Positions 8,301-19,100 of a stretch of 59,035 bases of DNA are shown one piece after another; within the stretch, counting starts at the first letter, position 1; each line of letters begins with the position of its first letter. Source of the stretch: an uncultured Prevotellaceae bacterium (GTDB lineage Bacteria; Bacteroidota; Bacteroidia; Bacteroidales; Muribaculaceae). The translations under genes and the position numbers were made by a program. The DNA is taken from assembly GCA_900318645.1 (NCBI GenBank), contig ONLH01000017.1, positions 1 to 59,035 on the forward strand, written 5' to 3'. Under the pieces are notes generated by a model, which did no database searches, was not told where the DNA came from, and saw only the letters and a program-made list of their open reading frames with translations.

Positions 8301-11109
8301 CCTCACCGACCAGAACGGCAAGCCCCATCAGGGCGCTATGCTGCTCGACATGTTCGACAAGGCGATTGCCAGTATCGAGAACAACGATTGGGAATTCATC
8401 AACTGGAGCCCAATTATCAATTCATTTTTTGCTTTTACACAGAATTTGGACCTTGTCAATAGCACTAGAGGAGTCTGGATGGGCGAGGGCTTCAGAATAC
8501 CCAAAGAGGCTTATCCCGAGTTGCCGAGACTTTATACCTACGACCAAATATTCTTCGGCTACGGGTATGGCCGAGGCCGCATGTTGATGAAATCGAATGG
8601 TGTCGCCGACGTCAGCCGTGGTCTGGAAGGCCGCGTAGCGGGTGTGCAGGTTCCGAACGTGTATGGTGCCCGCGCTCCGTCTCTGGAAGGCCACGTCGCG
8701 GGTGTGCAGGTGCAGAACGAATTGGCGATGCAGGAGGAAAGTGTGCTGTTGTCGTATGACGGGGAGGATGAAATGTTCGTGGAACTTTCAGCCAATGAAG
8801 ACATCAAGGAGGCAGCAGTTGACCAGAAGAACCTGGACAAGGTAATCCTGCGCGAGAGTGACGTAAAGACCGCGCTGTGGCAGCCGATGCTCACCAGTGA
8901 CGACAAGGGCAACATCAACGTGGAGTTTGAGGCGCCCAACTTCAACACCACATGGATTGCCCAGGCCGTGGCATGGGACAAGAAGATGACAGGCTCAACC
9001 TGGATGGCAGAGGTGTTGACGCAAAAGCCGCTGATGGTACGCAGCAACATGCCGCGCTTCCTGCGTCAGGGCGACAAGGCGACACTCGCCGCCACCGTGC
9101 AGAACGCTACCGACGAGGCAGCAGCGTGTGATGCCGTGATTGAACTCTTTGACCCGCGCACCAATGAGATCTATGCCACCCGCAAGTTCAACCTGACGCT
9201 CTACCCGATGGGCAGTGAGGCGGTCACCATCGACTGGCAGGTGCCCGATACCGTGGCTATGGTGGGCTTCCGCATCAAGGCTGCCAACAGCACCTTCGGC
9301 GACGGCGAGCAGGTGATGGTGCCCGTGCTGACGACCGTGTCGCCCGTCATCGAGACCGGACCCTTCTATGTCGAGGCTGGAGAGGGACACTTCGAGCAGC
9401 CGCTGCCCAAGTACCCCAAGGACGCCCGCGTGACACTGGAATACTGCGACAACCCCGTGTGGTATTGCGTGCTGGCCCTGCCCACTATCTTCAGCGACCA
9501 GTATAACGTCGCCACCCATGCCGCCCACAGCCTGTTTGCCCTGCAAGTGGCACAAGGCGTTGCCAAGGAACAACCCCAGATCAAGGAGGCCGTCACCTAC
9601 TGGAAGCAACACAACGAGGACAGCACCCTCGTGTCGATGCTCAAGAAGAACCAAGACCTGAAAATCGGCACCCTGCTGGCATCACCGTGGATGCGTGACG
9701 CCGACCGCCAGACGCTGAGGATGTCCAAACTCAACGAACTCTTTGACGATGCCATCGTCAAGAAGGAATATGAGAAGATCATCACCGCCCTGCAGTCGCT
9801 GCAGATGGGCGACGGCGGCTTCACCTGGTTCCGCTATCCGGGTTGCAAGTCCAATGCCTGGACCACAGGCACCGTGCTTGAGCTTATCGGCGAAATCAAG
9901 CACCTGGGCTACCTGCCCGAGGACAGCCGCCTGACCTCGATGGTCAATCGTGCGCTTGCCTACTACGACGCGGAGAATGTGCGCCTGTTCAACGAGGCCA
10001 AGAAGTACTCCAAGGAGCCTTACGGCCTGTTCACCGGATATGCCTACACGCGTAGCCTCTTCCCCGAGGTGAAGCAGCTGTCCAGCGCCAGCGCTGATTT
10101 GTTCAAGAAGACGTTGAAGTATATGGACAAGAACTGGGGCAAGGGCATCACCCTCCAGCAGAAGGCCTACTACGCCATGACGCTTAACCGCAACGGTTAC
10201 CAGAAGACAGCCCGCAGCATCGTCGAGAGCATACGCCAGTTTGCCATCGTGAAGCCCAGTCTGGGCATGTACTGGGACAACCTGCAGACGGGCTACGGCT
10301 GGTGGGAGTTTGACAAAATTGCCTATACCAGCACTATCCTGCAGGCTATGAACGAGATTGATTCACGCCAGCAGGAGATTGACCTGATACGCAAGTGGAT
10401 GCTGCTGATGAAGCAGAGCAATGACTGGGGCAGTTGCAGCCTCGCTGCCGATGCCGTCTATAGCATCCTGAGCACGGGCAGCCACTGGCTCGAACGTGCA
10501 ACCTTGCCCACCATCACCGTTGCCGGCGAACCCGTCAACCTCGACAAGATGGCCGAGTGGCTGGGCTACTTCCGCACTACCCTATCCGCCACCACTGCCG
10601 GTAACGTCGTCATCGACCGCACCGCCAGCGGACCTGCCTGGGGCGCTGTCTATAGCCAGTTCAAGGCACCGATGACCGAAATCAAGGAGAAGGCTATCGA
10701 GGAGGTTTCCATCAGCAAAGAATATTATGTGTATGCCCAGGACGGCTCGCTGCACAAGACCGACGCCTTCAAGGTGGGCGACAAGGTGAAGGTGCGCGTC
10801 ATCATCAAGACCAACAAGGACATGGACTTCGTGACCATGACCGACGAGCGTGCCGCCTGCTTCGAGCCCGTTGACCAGCTATCGGGTTACCGCAGCGAGG
10901 ACAACACCTGGTTCTATCAGGAGACCAAGGACACACAGACCAACGTGTTCATCAACAGCCTGAACAAGGGCACGCACATCATCGGTTATGACGTGTGGGT
11001 GACCAATCCCGGTGAGTTCACCTCGGGCATTGCCACCATTCAGTGCCAATATGCTCCTCAGCTGACTGCCCATAGCGCAGGCAAAATGATCCGGGCCGTG
11101 GAGCAATAA
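5392..11109 (+). CDS. Alpha-2-macroglobulin family protein without thioester
   Basis: A 1,905-residue exported protein. Residues 1-26 are a hydrophobic signal peptide with no lipobox Cys. An MG2-type domain begins at GVYRPGETIQW (residue 520), the bait region spans about 1030-1150, and the conserved A2M block (KTALWQPMLTSDD, then APNFNTTWIAQAVAWD) starts at about 1159. An alpha-helical toroid-like region and a C-terminal receptor-type domain follow. The thioester motif (GCGEQ) expected near residue 1370 is absent, so it would trap proteases by conformation rather than by a covalent bond. The bait region carries a 60-bp tandem duplication, and residues 469-477 are an acidic EDD run encoded by three 9-bp repeats. 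It ends in a strong terminator and seems to be a single-gene unit. Family certain; target proteases unknown. Confidence 0.9.
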   Translation: MTMKQTIIHILSIVLLIMAFPFDSSGKDKVIDFNFPQDVSKAAIADLDQALKTGDGQLTVDALVRYSLAQSGISQDNMADIITRVESVIDKEKRPHIKALLYHLEAMIYQGYRDRFARWSDRENPVEETPADISEWDRKQFDNKITELIEKSLAEPEALKAVAVTSLPGIIKCNELGATYIPTLHEFLLMKGREMFQDVMEIYSLDDTYAEKTNLLNRIVNDWLKTTEGNVPTHIYATNELSGIIPIETYRQYQDNEHCALLLNSIAWENDKLHYKTLQEYVERFPTSIYTAQVKNAISNLESKHVNLRYPKIRSSRDSITVTASVKNANAFTIEVYRIPDDMLDEYSLNPSMLQLVSKHPVKVQGIVPFDVNNVVTTLPPLPYGAYIIRPDIDGDKTSINDNYRHDILHVTDIALFTIGRNDHKDCVGAVDINTGKPLQGVTIMTDEDKPLGTTGSDGTMAISMRINEDDEDDEDDVNSLDESELRAFKGNDRFGYSVEYCKVKNRSISNNSAKVYTDLGVYRPGETIQWTAIVYNWTEKERKVLPGKSIEVIFMDNNNETIDTVTKTTDEYGRVEGTFVVPKDRMNGAFYIELNEKDDKSILETQYVNVSEYKTPTFEVTFPDARNNYVAGQPVKVTGKAMTYSGLPVQNTEVRLSLIQNEWSWWWWRVHNNDGEHLQDTTVMTDEQGNFMIEYPAELFEESKGYKPGKRCWARNNYQVVATVTTDAGETHEESTSFIVGTRRGLVLGSVNDDIYLNDKPIKLPLKYNTTDEEHPNTWCTWEITPIDGKTPVMTGNLNTADPTIDLTSLPSGKYSLEINILDAEEGEQDVDVEREITLYRKGDKTPPVKDCPLWLNPLEQSVDKKNVGHITIGVSSPKAYIYYVAAAVNDIIAQGWLNYDKGMHDFTIKLPKEAGKDVTVRFITYYGTMQWDETVRLQNPYKAESIKITATSFRNKLVPGNTEHWTFSLTDQNGKPHQGAMLLDMFDKAIASIENNDWEFINWSPIINSFFAFTQNLDLVNSTRGVWMGEGFRIPKEAYPELPRLYTYDQIFFGYGYGRGRMLMKSNGVADVSRGLEGRVAGVQVPNVYGARAPSLEGHVAGVQVQNELAMQEESVLLSYDGEDEMFVELSANEDIKEAAVDQKNLDKVILRESDVKTALWQPMLTSDDKGNINVEFEAPNFNTTWIAQAVAWDKKMTGSTWMAEVLTQKPLMVRSNMPRFLRQGDKATLAATVQNATDEAAACDAVIELFDPRTNEIYATRKFNLTLYPMGSEAVTIDWQVPDTVAMVGFRIKAANSTFGDGEQVMVPVLTTVSPVIETGPFYVEAGEGHFEQPLPKYPKDARVTLEYCDNPVWYCVLALPTIFSDQYNVATHAAHSLFALQVAQGVAKEQPQIKEAVTYWKQHNEDSTLVSMLKKNQDLKIGTLLASPWMRDADRQTLRMSKLNELFDDAIVKKEYEKIITALQSLQMGDGGFTWFRYPGCKSNAWTTGTVLELIGEIKHLGYLPEDSRLTSMVNRALAYYDAENVRLFNEAKKYSKEPYGLFTGYAYTRSLFPEVKQLSSASADLFKKTLKYMDKNWGKGITLQQKAYYAMTLNRNGYQKTARSIVESIRQFAIVKPSLGMYWDNLQTGYGWWEFDKIAYTSTILQAMNEIDSRQQEIDLIRKWMLLMKQSNDWGSCSLAADAVYSILSTGSHWLERATLPTITVAGEPVNLDKMAEWLGYFRTTLSATTAGNVVIDRTASGPAWGAVYSQFKAPMTEIKEKAIEEVSISKEYYVYAQDGSLHKTDAFKVGDKVKVRVIIKTNKDMDFVTMTDERAACFEPVDQLSGYRSEDNTWFYQETKDTQTNVFINSLNKGTHIIGYDVWVTNPGEFTSGIATIQCQYAPQLTAHSAGKMIRAVEQ
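6796..6822 (+). repeat. Three perfect 9-bp tandem repeats inside the macroglobulin gene
   Basis: GAAGACGAT is repeated three times in frame and encodes an acidic E-D-D run. Changes in copy number would not shift the frame. Confidence 0.9.
8621..8720 (+). repeat. 60-bp-period tandem duplication in the bait region
   Basis: The stretch starting GTCTGGAAGGCC at 8621 recurs at 8681 with a few changes, giving GLEGRVAGVQVPN and SLEGHVAGVQVQN 20 residues apart. The protein motif resembles the plug of SusC-type TonB receptors (LQGRAAGVQV), which is unusual inside an A2M bait region. Confidence 0.85.
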
Positions 11110-11140
11110 TCAGCCTGGAATCCCATATACCCAAATAGCC

Positions 11141-11173
11141 AAAACAAGCGACTGAAAATCAGTCGCTTGTTTT
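11141..11173. terminator. Bidirectional terminator between macroglobulin and NRPS operon
   Basis: A 15-bp perfect stem (11141-11155 with 11159-11173) with an AAA loop, flanked by A-runs and T-runs on the two sides. It can end both the plus-strand macroglobulin gene and the minus-strand operon finishing at 11199. Confidence 0.9.
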
Positions 11174-11198
11174 AGTTATTTGGATTGCCATCACAGGT

Positions 11199-11759
11199 CT
11201 ATCTCATAGAGCAGGAGGTGATGATGCAGTCAGCGTGCACGAGAGTCGTGAAACGGTAGCGGTCGGTGTGGTCCAGCATGCGAGGGATGCCACCAGCGAG
11301 GGGTACTCCTCTCAATTTGTACAGGCTCTCTTTCATTGTCCAGAGGCGTGTAAATGTGACTTCAGGACAGAAAGATGAGTTGATTGAGCGCAACTCGGCA
11401 TGGCTCATCACCTGTCTCGCCACGTCGTCACTGTAATTGTCAGTTGTCTCGACGTCAATGCCCACGGGCAATTCACTGATGGCACAAACGACCGCCTGAT
11501 TGCAGTGGCTCAGGCTGAAATGGATTTCAGGGAACCCTTCCAGTGACGGTTTGCCATTACCGTTGTAAATGAACCGTGGCAGAATATTGAGACCATATTC
11601 TGTTAACAAAGCATGCTGCAACAGCTTGTAAACCGCTACGGACAGGCGCTGATCCAGTTCCCGACGATAACGCAGGGCATAATTCCTGCGCCATTCACTC
11701 ACCGAGTCGAGCGCTTGGCGCAGGTCAAAATTCCAAATATTGTCATCAATATAAATCAC
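11199..11759 (-). CDS. Sfp-type 4'-phosphopantetheinyl transferase
   Basis: A 186-residue enzyme that moves the phosphopantetheine arm of coenzyme A onto a carrier-protein serine. It shows the Sfp/AcpT signature: the Mg-binding IGVDxE-like motif as GIDVETTDNY (about residue 96) and the WTMKESLYKLRG helix (about residue 140), where the Trp-x-x-Lys-Glu core is typical. It is the last gene of the NRPS operon and overlaps the MATE gene by 4 bp, so it is expected to activate the two carrier domains of the NRPS. A role in activating the fatty-acid ACP cannot be excluded, but the position argues for a dedicated enzyme. Confidence 0.9.
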   Translation of the reverse strand: MIYIDDNIWNFDLRQALDSVSEWRRNYALRYRRELDQRLSVAVYKLLQHALLTEYGLNILPRFIYNGNGKPSLEGFPEIHFSLSHCNQAVVCAISELPVGIDVETTDNYSDDVARQVMSHAELRSINSSFCPEVTFTRLWTMKESLYKLRGVPLAGGIPRMLDHTDRYRFTTLVHADCIITSCSMR

Positions 11760-13102
11760 TTCTTAAGCTCAAACTGGATGTGGCGTGTCTTATGCAGGGT
11801 ATAGATAATAGCTGCCTCAATCAAGTAAGCGATCATGTAACTGTACCAGATGTATTCCGGCATCAGTCGAGACATGAGCCACAATACAGGGATTACCGTG
11901 AGTGACAAGGCGAGCGAAATAAACAGTGCCATGCGGTGTTGACTATATAGTTTATAGACAATCATCAGCACATAGATATAGCAGAATGGGATGAAACTCA
12001 AAGCGAAAACACGCAGTGCGGACTCACTCTGAGCTATCATTTCGGGCTCATCGCAGCCAAACAGACGTGCAATGGCCTGGGGGAAGAACCAAACCAACAG
12101 ACAGGTGACTACCATTGACGTGGTAATGAACCGGAAGCCACGCTTGATGACTGTCCGTACGCCCTCATCGTCCTTCTTACCCACCTGAATGGCACCCAGT
12201 GACTGTAGGGTCTGACAAGTGCCTGACAAGAAGAGGTTATATACCTGTAACAAATTCATGCACAGTGCAAACACAAAAATACCCGTGCGTCCAGTCGTCG
12301 ATAGCACGATAGTATTGGCGCTAAGCAACAGCAACGTCAAACAGATAGATGCAACCGCCAACGGAGCGCCTTGAGATACAATGCGCCGCCATGATGACAC
12401 GAGCCCATCGGTTGAGAGCACCGGAACGAGTCGCCTGTTTTCGGGGTTTCGCCAATGGTAAAGCAATATAGCAATACCCACAAGATGCCCCACAACAGTA
12501 GCGGCCGACGATCCCGTGATGCCCCACCCAAAGTACTGAATGAACACGATATCAAGCAACAGATTGACCGCATTATCGATGATGACAGCCAGCGAAACCA
12601 GACGAGGGCTGCCATCAACACCCACCATCGTGGATAGTCCCCACATTAAAATGAATGCTGGATTGCCAATAAGCAGCACACGCATATAATCCTCGGCAAG
12701 GGGCAGAATCTGCTCATTGCTACAGAGCATCCGTGCCGTCTGATGCGGGAACATGATTCCACCGACCAAAGTCAACAGCAACCCTAAACCCATGCTGAGT
12801 GCTAGCGCACGTGTGAAGAAGCGCCGAGCATCATCAATCTTCTTCTGGCCCAAGGCGTACGCTACCAGCATTCCAGCACCTGCATTGATGAGCAGATGAA
12901 GGGTGAAGATGAACTGATTGATGGGCTTTGAGAGGTTGATAGCGCTCACACCGTCCTCACTGATGAGGTTGCCCACGATGATACCATCCACCACATTACC
13001 CAGACAGCCCGATAGAGCCACCAGGATATAGGCCCACAAGTAATTATAGAACTGTTTATTGATATTGATATCGTTATCTCGCATTATCAGTTTTTCATTC
13101 AT
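11756..13102 (-). CDS. MATE family multidrug/metabolite exporter
   Basis: A 448-residue inner-membrane protein with about 12 hydrophobic segments in two similar halves, as in MATE transporters (N-half ISEDGVSAINLSKPINQF; C-half TCQTLQSLGAIQVGKKDDEG). These proteins export small molecules using a sodium or proton gradient. It lies 69 bp after the NRPS gene and overlaps the Sfp gene, so export of the NRPS product or self-protection is the likely role. The 69-bp gap holds a nested palindrome. The family call is firm; the substrate is inferred from position. Confidence 0.9.
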   Translation of the reverse strand: MNEKLIMRDNDININKQFYNYLWAYILVALSGCLGNVVDGIIVGNLISEDGVSAINLSKPINQFIFTLHLLINAGAGMLVAYALGQKKIDDARRFFTRALALSMGLGLLLTLVGGIMFPHQTARMLCSNEQILPLAEDYMRVLLIGNPAFILMWGLSTMVGVDGSPRLVSLAVIIDNAVNLLLDIVFIQYFGWGITGSSAATVVGHLVGIAILLYHWRNPENRRLVPVLSTDGLVSSWRRIVSQGAPLAVASICLTLLLLSANTIVLSTTGRTGIFVFALCMNLLQVYNLFLSGTCQTLQSLGAIQVGKKDDEGVRTVIKRGFRFITTSMVVTCLLVWFFPQAIARLFGCDEPEMIAQSESALRVFALSFIPFCYIYVLMIVYKLYSQHRMALFISLALSLTVIPVLWLMSRLMPEYIWYSYMIAYLIEAAIIYTLHKTRHIQFELKK

Positions 13103-13111
13103 GATAGTCCA

Positions 13112-13154
13112 GGTGATCCAGCCACTCTACTGTAAATAGAGATGCCAGATCACC
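13112..13154 (-). promoter_or_regulatory. Nested palindrome between NRPS and MATE genes
   Basis: An outer pair GGTGATC (13112-13118) / GATCACC (13148-13154) and an inner pair CTCTA (13125-13129) / TAGAG (13137-13141) would fold into one interrupted hairpin in the operon mRNA. No T-run follows, so it may stabilise the 3' end of the long NRPS message or set the expression ratio of the exporter. Confidence 0.5.
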
Positions 13155-13171
13155 CAGACGGTTTATCGGTT

Positions 13172-16100
13172 TTAAAGATCAAAGAAGCCTAACGAGCCAA
13201 TGGCAGTTAACATGCGTTCAACATAGTCCCATGAGGTTGGCGACCAAGAGAAGCCCAAACGGTAGAGCACCTGGGTCGTATAGTCGTTGTCACGCTTGAC
13301 ATCGACCGTCTTTTGACCATGAGCCATATCCTGATAAGCCAGCAGTGATGACATCTGCTTAGCCTTCTGAGGATCTTCCTTGGCACGATCCATAGCTTCG
13401 GCAAATTCCTCCTGTTCAACGAAACGCACGCCCTCGCCTACCGAGGTCAATCCCATCAGCACATCACCCAAGAACTGACCGTGAATGTTGTAGGGATGGA
13501 AGACGGTACATTCTTTGGGAGTAGAGCTGAGCAGCACGATAGCGTGGGCCACCTCGTTGATGGGTGAGAACTCTACTTGCTTGTTGCGCATCGTGTGAGG
13601 ACAGCATCCCAGCATGTTATAAACCTTGATGCGTCCCATGAACGAGTTGGTGGCAAAGTTGGCCTGGAACTCGCCATCGGTTGAACGGGCAGCCAGGTTA
13701 CCCACACGCATGATCTTGGCACTCAAGCCATGCAGTGCTACTGCATTGAGGATCAAGCGTTCGGCTATGAACTTGGAATAAATGTATTTATTACCCAAGA
13801 ACTGTCCCATGTAGAGGCGCTGCTCGGTGAAGATATCATCCTTAATCTCACCAGCCCACAAGCCACGCGTGCTTGCCGTTGAAACATGTACGAGTTTAGC
13901 ACCGGTCTTCAAGCAGTAGTCCACACAGCGTTGAGCGCCACCGATATTGACGTCTTCAATCTCGGTTCCCTCGCTGAAGTGCTTAACGATTGCGGCACAG
14001 TTGAAGATGGTATCCACTTGCAATCCTTCACCGAAGTCGCTTGTCACATCGCCCAAGATAACATGGAGTCGTGTACCAAACAGGTCCTTGAATGCATCAG
14101 AGAAGTAGTAGAACAACAGGGTGCGCAGACGACTCTCGGCAGCCTCAAGACTCTTTCCGCGGACCAGGCAGTAGATGTTATCGGCATCGGAGTCGATGAG
14201 TTCGCGCAGGATGTGGATGCCCAGGTAACCTGTTGCACCAGTGATCAGTACATTACCCAATTGTTGACGTTCTCCCTTGCGATAGTTGTCCAACGTGTTG
14301 CGCTGCAACAGGTTGTTGATGGCCGTGTAATCAAATGCCGTTATCTCGCTATCACCCTCATCGTCAGTATCGCCAGTGATCAAGCGTGCCAACTTGCGAG
14401 GTGTTGGATTGGCGAAAACGTCACCGTAGGCCACGTGCATACCTGCTTTGTCGGCTTCAATAATCACGCGGGTCACCACTAGCGAGGTACCGCCCAACTC
14501 AAAGAAGTTGTCAGTAGCGCCGACCTTGTCCATCTGCAGGATTCCCGCAAAGATGTCGCAGAAGGTGCGCTCTGTATCATTGACAGGCTCGACGTAAGCA
14601 GAACTGATCGCCAATTCAGGCTCGGGCAGCGCCTTGACGTCGGTCTTGCCGTTGGGCGTCATGGGCATCTCCTTCAATTGCAAGTAGGCCGTGGGCACCA
14701 TGTACTGTGTCAGGCTCTTGGAAATCTCAGCCTTCAGTGCATCGGGAGCGATTTCACGGTCGGCAGTATAATAGGCACACAGGTGCTCCTTGTCATTAAT
14801 CTTGCGGATGAGGATAACCACCTTCTTGAGGCCTTCAACCTTGAGCATCACATTCTCAATCTCACCCAGCTCGATGCGTAGACCGCGCAACTTGATCTGG
14901 TGGTCGGTACGGCCCAAGATCACGACATCGCCGTCGGGCAGCCACTTGGCATAATCACCCGACTTGTAGATGCGCTCGCCGTGGTAATCCACAAAGCGCT
15001 CACGCGTCATCTCGTCGAGGTTGTTGTAGCCATGAGCCACGCCGCGACCGCCAATATAGAGTTCACCGACAACGCCAACGGGCAATTCGTTGCCATCCTG
15101 ATCCACGATAAACTCCTTGACATTTAACTGCGGCTTGCCCACGGTCACAATGTCGGCATGCGTCAGTTCCTTGTTGTTCGAGGCCACAGTGGTCTCGGTG
15201 GGACCGTAGCAGTTAAAGATGCGAGCTTTGGTGACGTTCCTCAACTGGGCAAGCAACTGGTCGGAGAATTTCTCACCACCGGCACGCACGATGCTGATGC
15301 GGCTGATGGCGTCGCAGAAGTCCTCGCTCGTCAACCACGTCATCCAGCGCGACGGCGTGCCCGATACCATATTGATGTGCTCCTCATTGATGAGACGGGC
15401 AAGGTCAAGAGGATTATTGGCCTGCTCCTCGGTAGCGACAATGAGTGTCTTGCCATTGAAGTAGGCTGTACCGATGTCCTGCAGAGCGGCGTCAAACGAG
15501 ATTGTTGTCACACTCAGCATGCGCTTGGCATCGGTCATGACACCGTTGGCAAACACATTGGCGGGATGTCCGTAAAGGTAGTTGCAGATGCCGCGATGGT
15601 GCAGCATCACACCCTTGGGACGGCCTGTTGAACCACTGGTGTAAATCAGGTAGGCCAGAGCATCGGGAGTGATGTCGGTTGTTACCTTACCGTCGTTATC
15701 ATCGTTAATCAGTTCCTCCACGTCGATGGCCTTGCCTTTAGGCACGGTGTCCAACTTGTCGGCAGTGGTGATGATGTAACGCGCCTCACTGTCTTCAAGA
15801 ATGAGTTTCACACGGTCGGCGGGATACTCTGGGTCGCAAGGGATATAGGCAGCGCCGGATTTCAGTACACCGAATAGGGCGAGAATCAGGCGGCTCGTGC
15901 GCGGCAGCAGCAAGGCTACGCGGTCATGCTCCTTCACGCCGCGTTTTCTCAGGGCGGCAGCGATGCGGCTGGTCACCTCGTCCATCTCCTTATAGGTGTA
16001 TTTGGCATCAATGGCCACCAGAGCCTCATGGTCGGGCTGCGTCTGTGCAAAGTGCCCAATGCACTCGTGGAAGAAGGTGAAGGGGGCATCGGCGGGAACG

Positions 16101-19100
16101 TTGCCCGTGTCCACCTGGCGCAGATGACTCAATTCCTCCTCTTGGCTCTCGCTCACGATAGACAGCTGGCGCAAGCGGGCTTGAGGTGCTTCCATCATCC
16201 TCATAGCGACGGCCACAATACTCTCGGCAAGGCCACGCCCTACCCTCTCGCTGTAAACCGAATCGTCATACTGCACGACTACACCACGCGATTCAATCTT
16301 GATGTTAATCTTGAACTTGGGTACATTGAGTTCCAACAACTCCTGTCCCATTGGCTTACCGTTTACTGTGTATTGCGACAGCACACCCACCTGATAGGCA
16401 TAGGCGATGGCGGGACGGAAGCCGTAGTCGGTAGCAATGCGTGCGAAGGGATAATCCTCATGTCGAAGTGTCTGGTCGAATGTGTCGCTCGCATTTTTCA
16501 GGAACTGTTCAACCGTCACATCATCAATGTTCATGCCCAGGGCGAGCGTATTGACAAACATACCCACCGTGTCGGCAATCTTGAGGTTGCTGCGGCCGCT
16601 GCTGACGGTACACAGATAAACGTCACGATTATTGGTATAGCGAGAAACGACATAAGCCGTAGCACCCAAGAACAGGTGGGCTGGAGTAATCTCTTGACCA
16701 CGGCAGAAGACAGCGGCACGTTCCAGATCTACAGGACATACAGCCTCGCCGATGAAACCTTGCTCATCAGTTTTAGGCAAGTCGGCAGGAATCTCACTAG
16801 CACCCTCACAGGTCTGCAGTTTCTCGGCAAAGAACTGCTGGGATGCCTTGAAGGTCTCGCTCTCCTCGGCAGCCTGCTGATCGGCAACAAAGTCCAAGTA
16901 GTTATAGGACTCTTTCTCAATCGAATTACCCTCAAGGAGAGCATTGATTTGACGAATAAGCAAGTCGGCAGAGCCACCATCAAATATCAAGTGATGGACA
17001 TCCAGCAACAGGTTGACACCAGCCGGGGTCTTGACCACTTCGGCGCGGTACAAGGGCGGTTTCTGCAAGTTGAACGGACGAACAAACTCATTCTTGTATT
17101 TCGCCAGTTCTTCTTCAGTCATTTCGGTGATGTCCACCTCAATGGGAACGCTATCCTCGGTCGTTTGGATAATGCTGTCGCCCTCGGTAGTAAAGTGGAC
17201 ATTCAACTCAGGATGAGCCTCAATGACACGCTTCACAGCATCAGCAAGACGATTAGCGTCAATACCTTCGGGGTAAGAAAGCAGATAAGGGATGTTATAG
17301 ATGGTTGAAGCCGGATTCTTCAGGCAGTCAAAATAAACACCCGTTTGTGCATAGGACAGCGGAGCACTGTTTCTCGCCTCCTGAGCGGGAGACGCAAGAT
17401 TTTGCGTCTCTACAGAGCCCTCGAGCAATGCTTTAAGGATTTCGTTCTCGATAGACTGGATGGTACCGGTCTTGACAAGGCTGCGGGAGTCAAGTGTCAC
17501 ACCATAGCGCTTGTTAACCTGCACTGCCAGCTTAATGGCCGAAATAGATGTCAAGCCAGCATAGCCCAGCACCGTCGTCACACCGAAGTCGGTGTTATTG
17601 ACAATGTCGGCGACTATCTTGTGGATTTCCTGTTCCAGCACATTCATTGGCACATTGACATTTTCGGCGGCAGCAGCCTTCTTTTCAGGCTTGGGCAGTG
17701 CACGCTTGTTCACCTTCTGGTTCTGGTTCAGTGGGATGGCATCAATCTGCATGGTCACAGCTGGTACCATATAGGGCGGCTTCTGGTCCAGAATGAAGTT
17801 GTTGAGCGCTTCAATATCCACCTTGTCATCGCTGACGACATAGGCCGCAATAAACTTGCCGCCGCCTTCCTCGTCAAAGGCCTGAACCGTTGCGTCCTTG
17901 ATGCCGGGGAATTCGCGGATGACACTCTCTACTTCCTTTAATTCGATGCGGAAACCGCGAATTTTCACCTGACCATCGCGGCGACCCACAAACTGGATAT
18001 CGCCCGAGGGCAAATAGCGCACGATATCGCCTGTGCGATATACGTGTTGATACTTTTCGTCGGTAGTAAACGGATTGGTGATATAGACCTCGGCGGTCTT
18101 CTCAGGACGGTTCAAGTAACCGCGGCTCACCTGGGGACCTGCAACCAACAATTCACCAGCTGCTCCCACCGGCAGACGATGACCCTGTGGGTCAACAATA
18201 TACAAGCGCACGTTCTTCGGCGCTTTGCCGATGGGAATCTCCTTCATTTTCTTATCTACAAGGAAATAGGTAATGAAAACCGTTGACTCGGTGGGACCAT
18301 AAAGGTTGAAGAACTTAATGCCCTGCGGTGGCGTGAGTGATGCCAGTTTCTCTCCGCCGGTCGAGAGATACTGCAACGTGTGGTTCTCGACACTTGTCGC
18401 AAACTGATAACACACCTGCGTCGTCATAAACGAGTGGGTAATACCGTTCTGCTCAAAATATTCATTGAGGGCAATAAGATCCAAACGCAATTCCTCAGGA
18501 ACGATATAGACCGTCGCGCCGCAAGTCAATGCAGGGTACGTATCCATCATATTGGCGTCAAAACCGTAGCTGGCATAGGCTGCTACCTTGCATCCTGGCT
18601 TGAGATCAAACATTTGATGGTACCAGTGGCAGAAGGCCACGAGGTTGCGGTGAATCAACTGGCAACCCTTGGGCACACCTGTCGAACCTGAAGTATAAAG
18701 CAGGATGAACAACTGGTCGGGCTTGATATCCACCTGGGGAGCTTCTGCTGCAGGCAGATTCATGATGTCCTTGGTCAAGAGCACTTCACCCTCGTATTCA
18801 TCAACGATGGGACGCAATTCCTCGTCGGCAATCAGCAGTTTGGCGCTGGCGTCCTGCATCATGAAGTTGAGTCGCTCCTTGGGATAACTCGGATCGAGTG
18901 GCTGGTAAGCGCAACCGGCTTTCAGCACGCCTATTGAGGCGATGGGCATCCATTCACAGCGAGGAATGAGTACCGATACAACGTCCTCAGCGCCCAGGCC
19001 CTTGCTAACGATGTAAGCGGCAATGCGATTGCTGATTTCGTCAACTTGGGCATAAGTAAACTGTTTGTCCAGATAAACAGCGGCTATATTGTCAGGGGTG

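Noticed and set aside
15926-17308. Long open frame on the plus strand inside the NRPS
   Set aside because: It mirrors the NRPS gene on the other strand, a common effect of GC-biased codon use. No promoter or domain.
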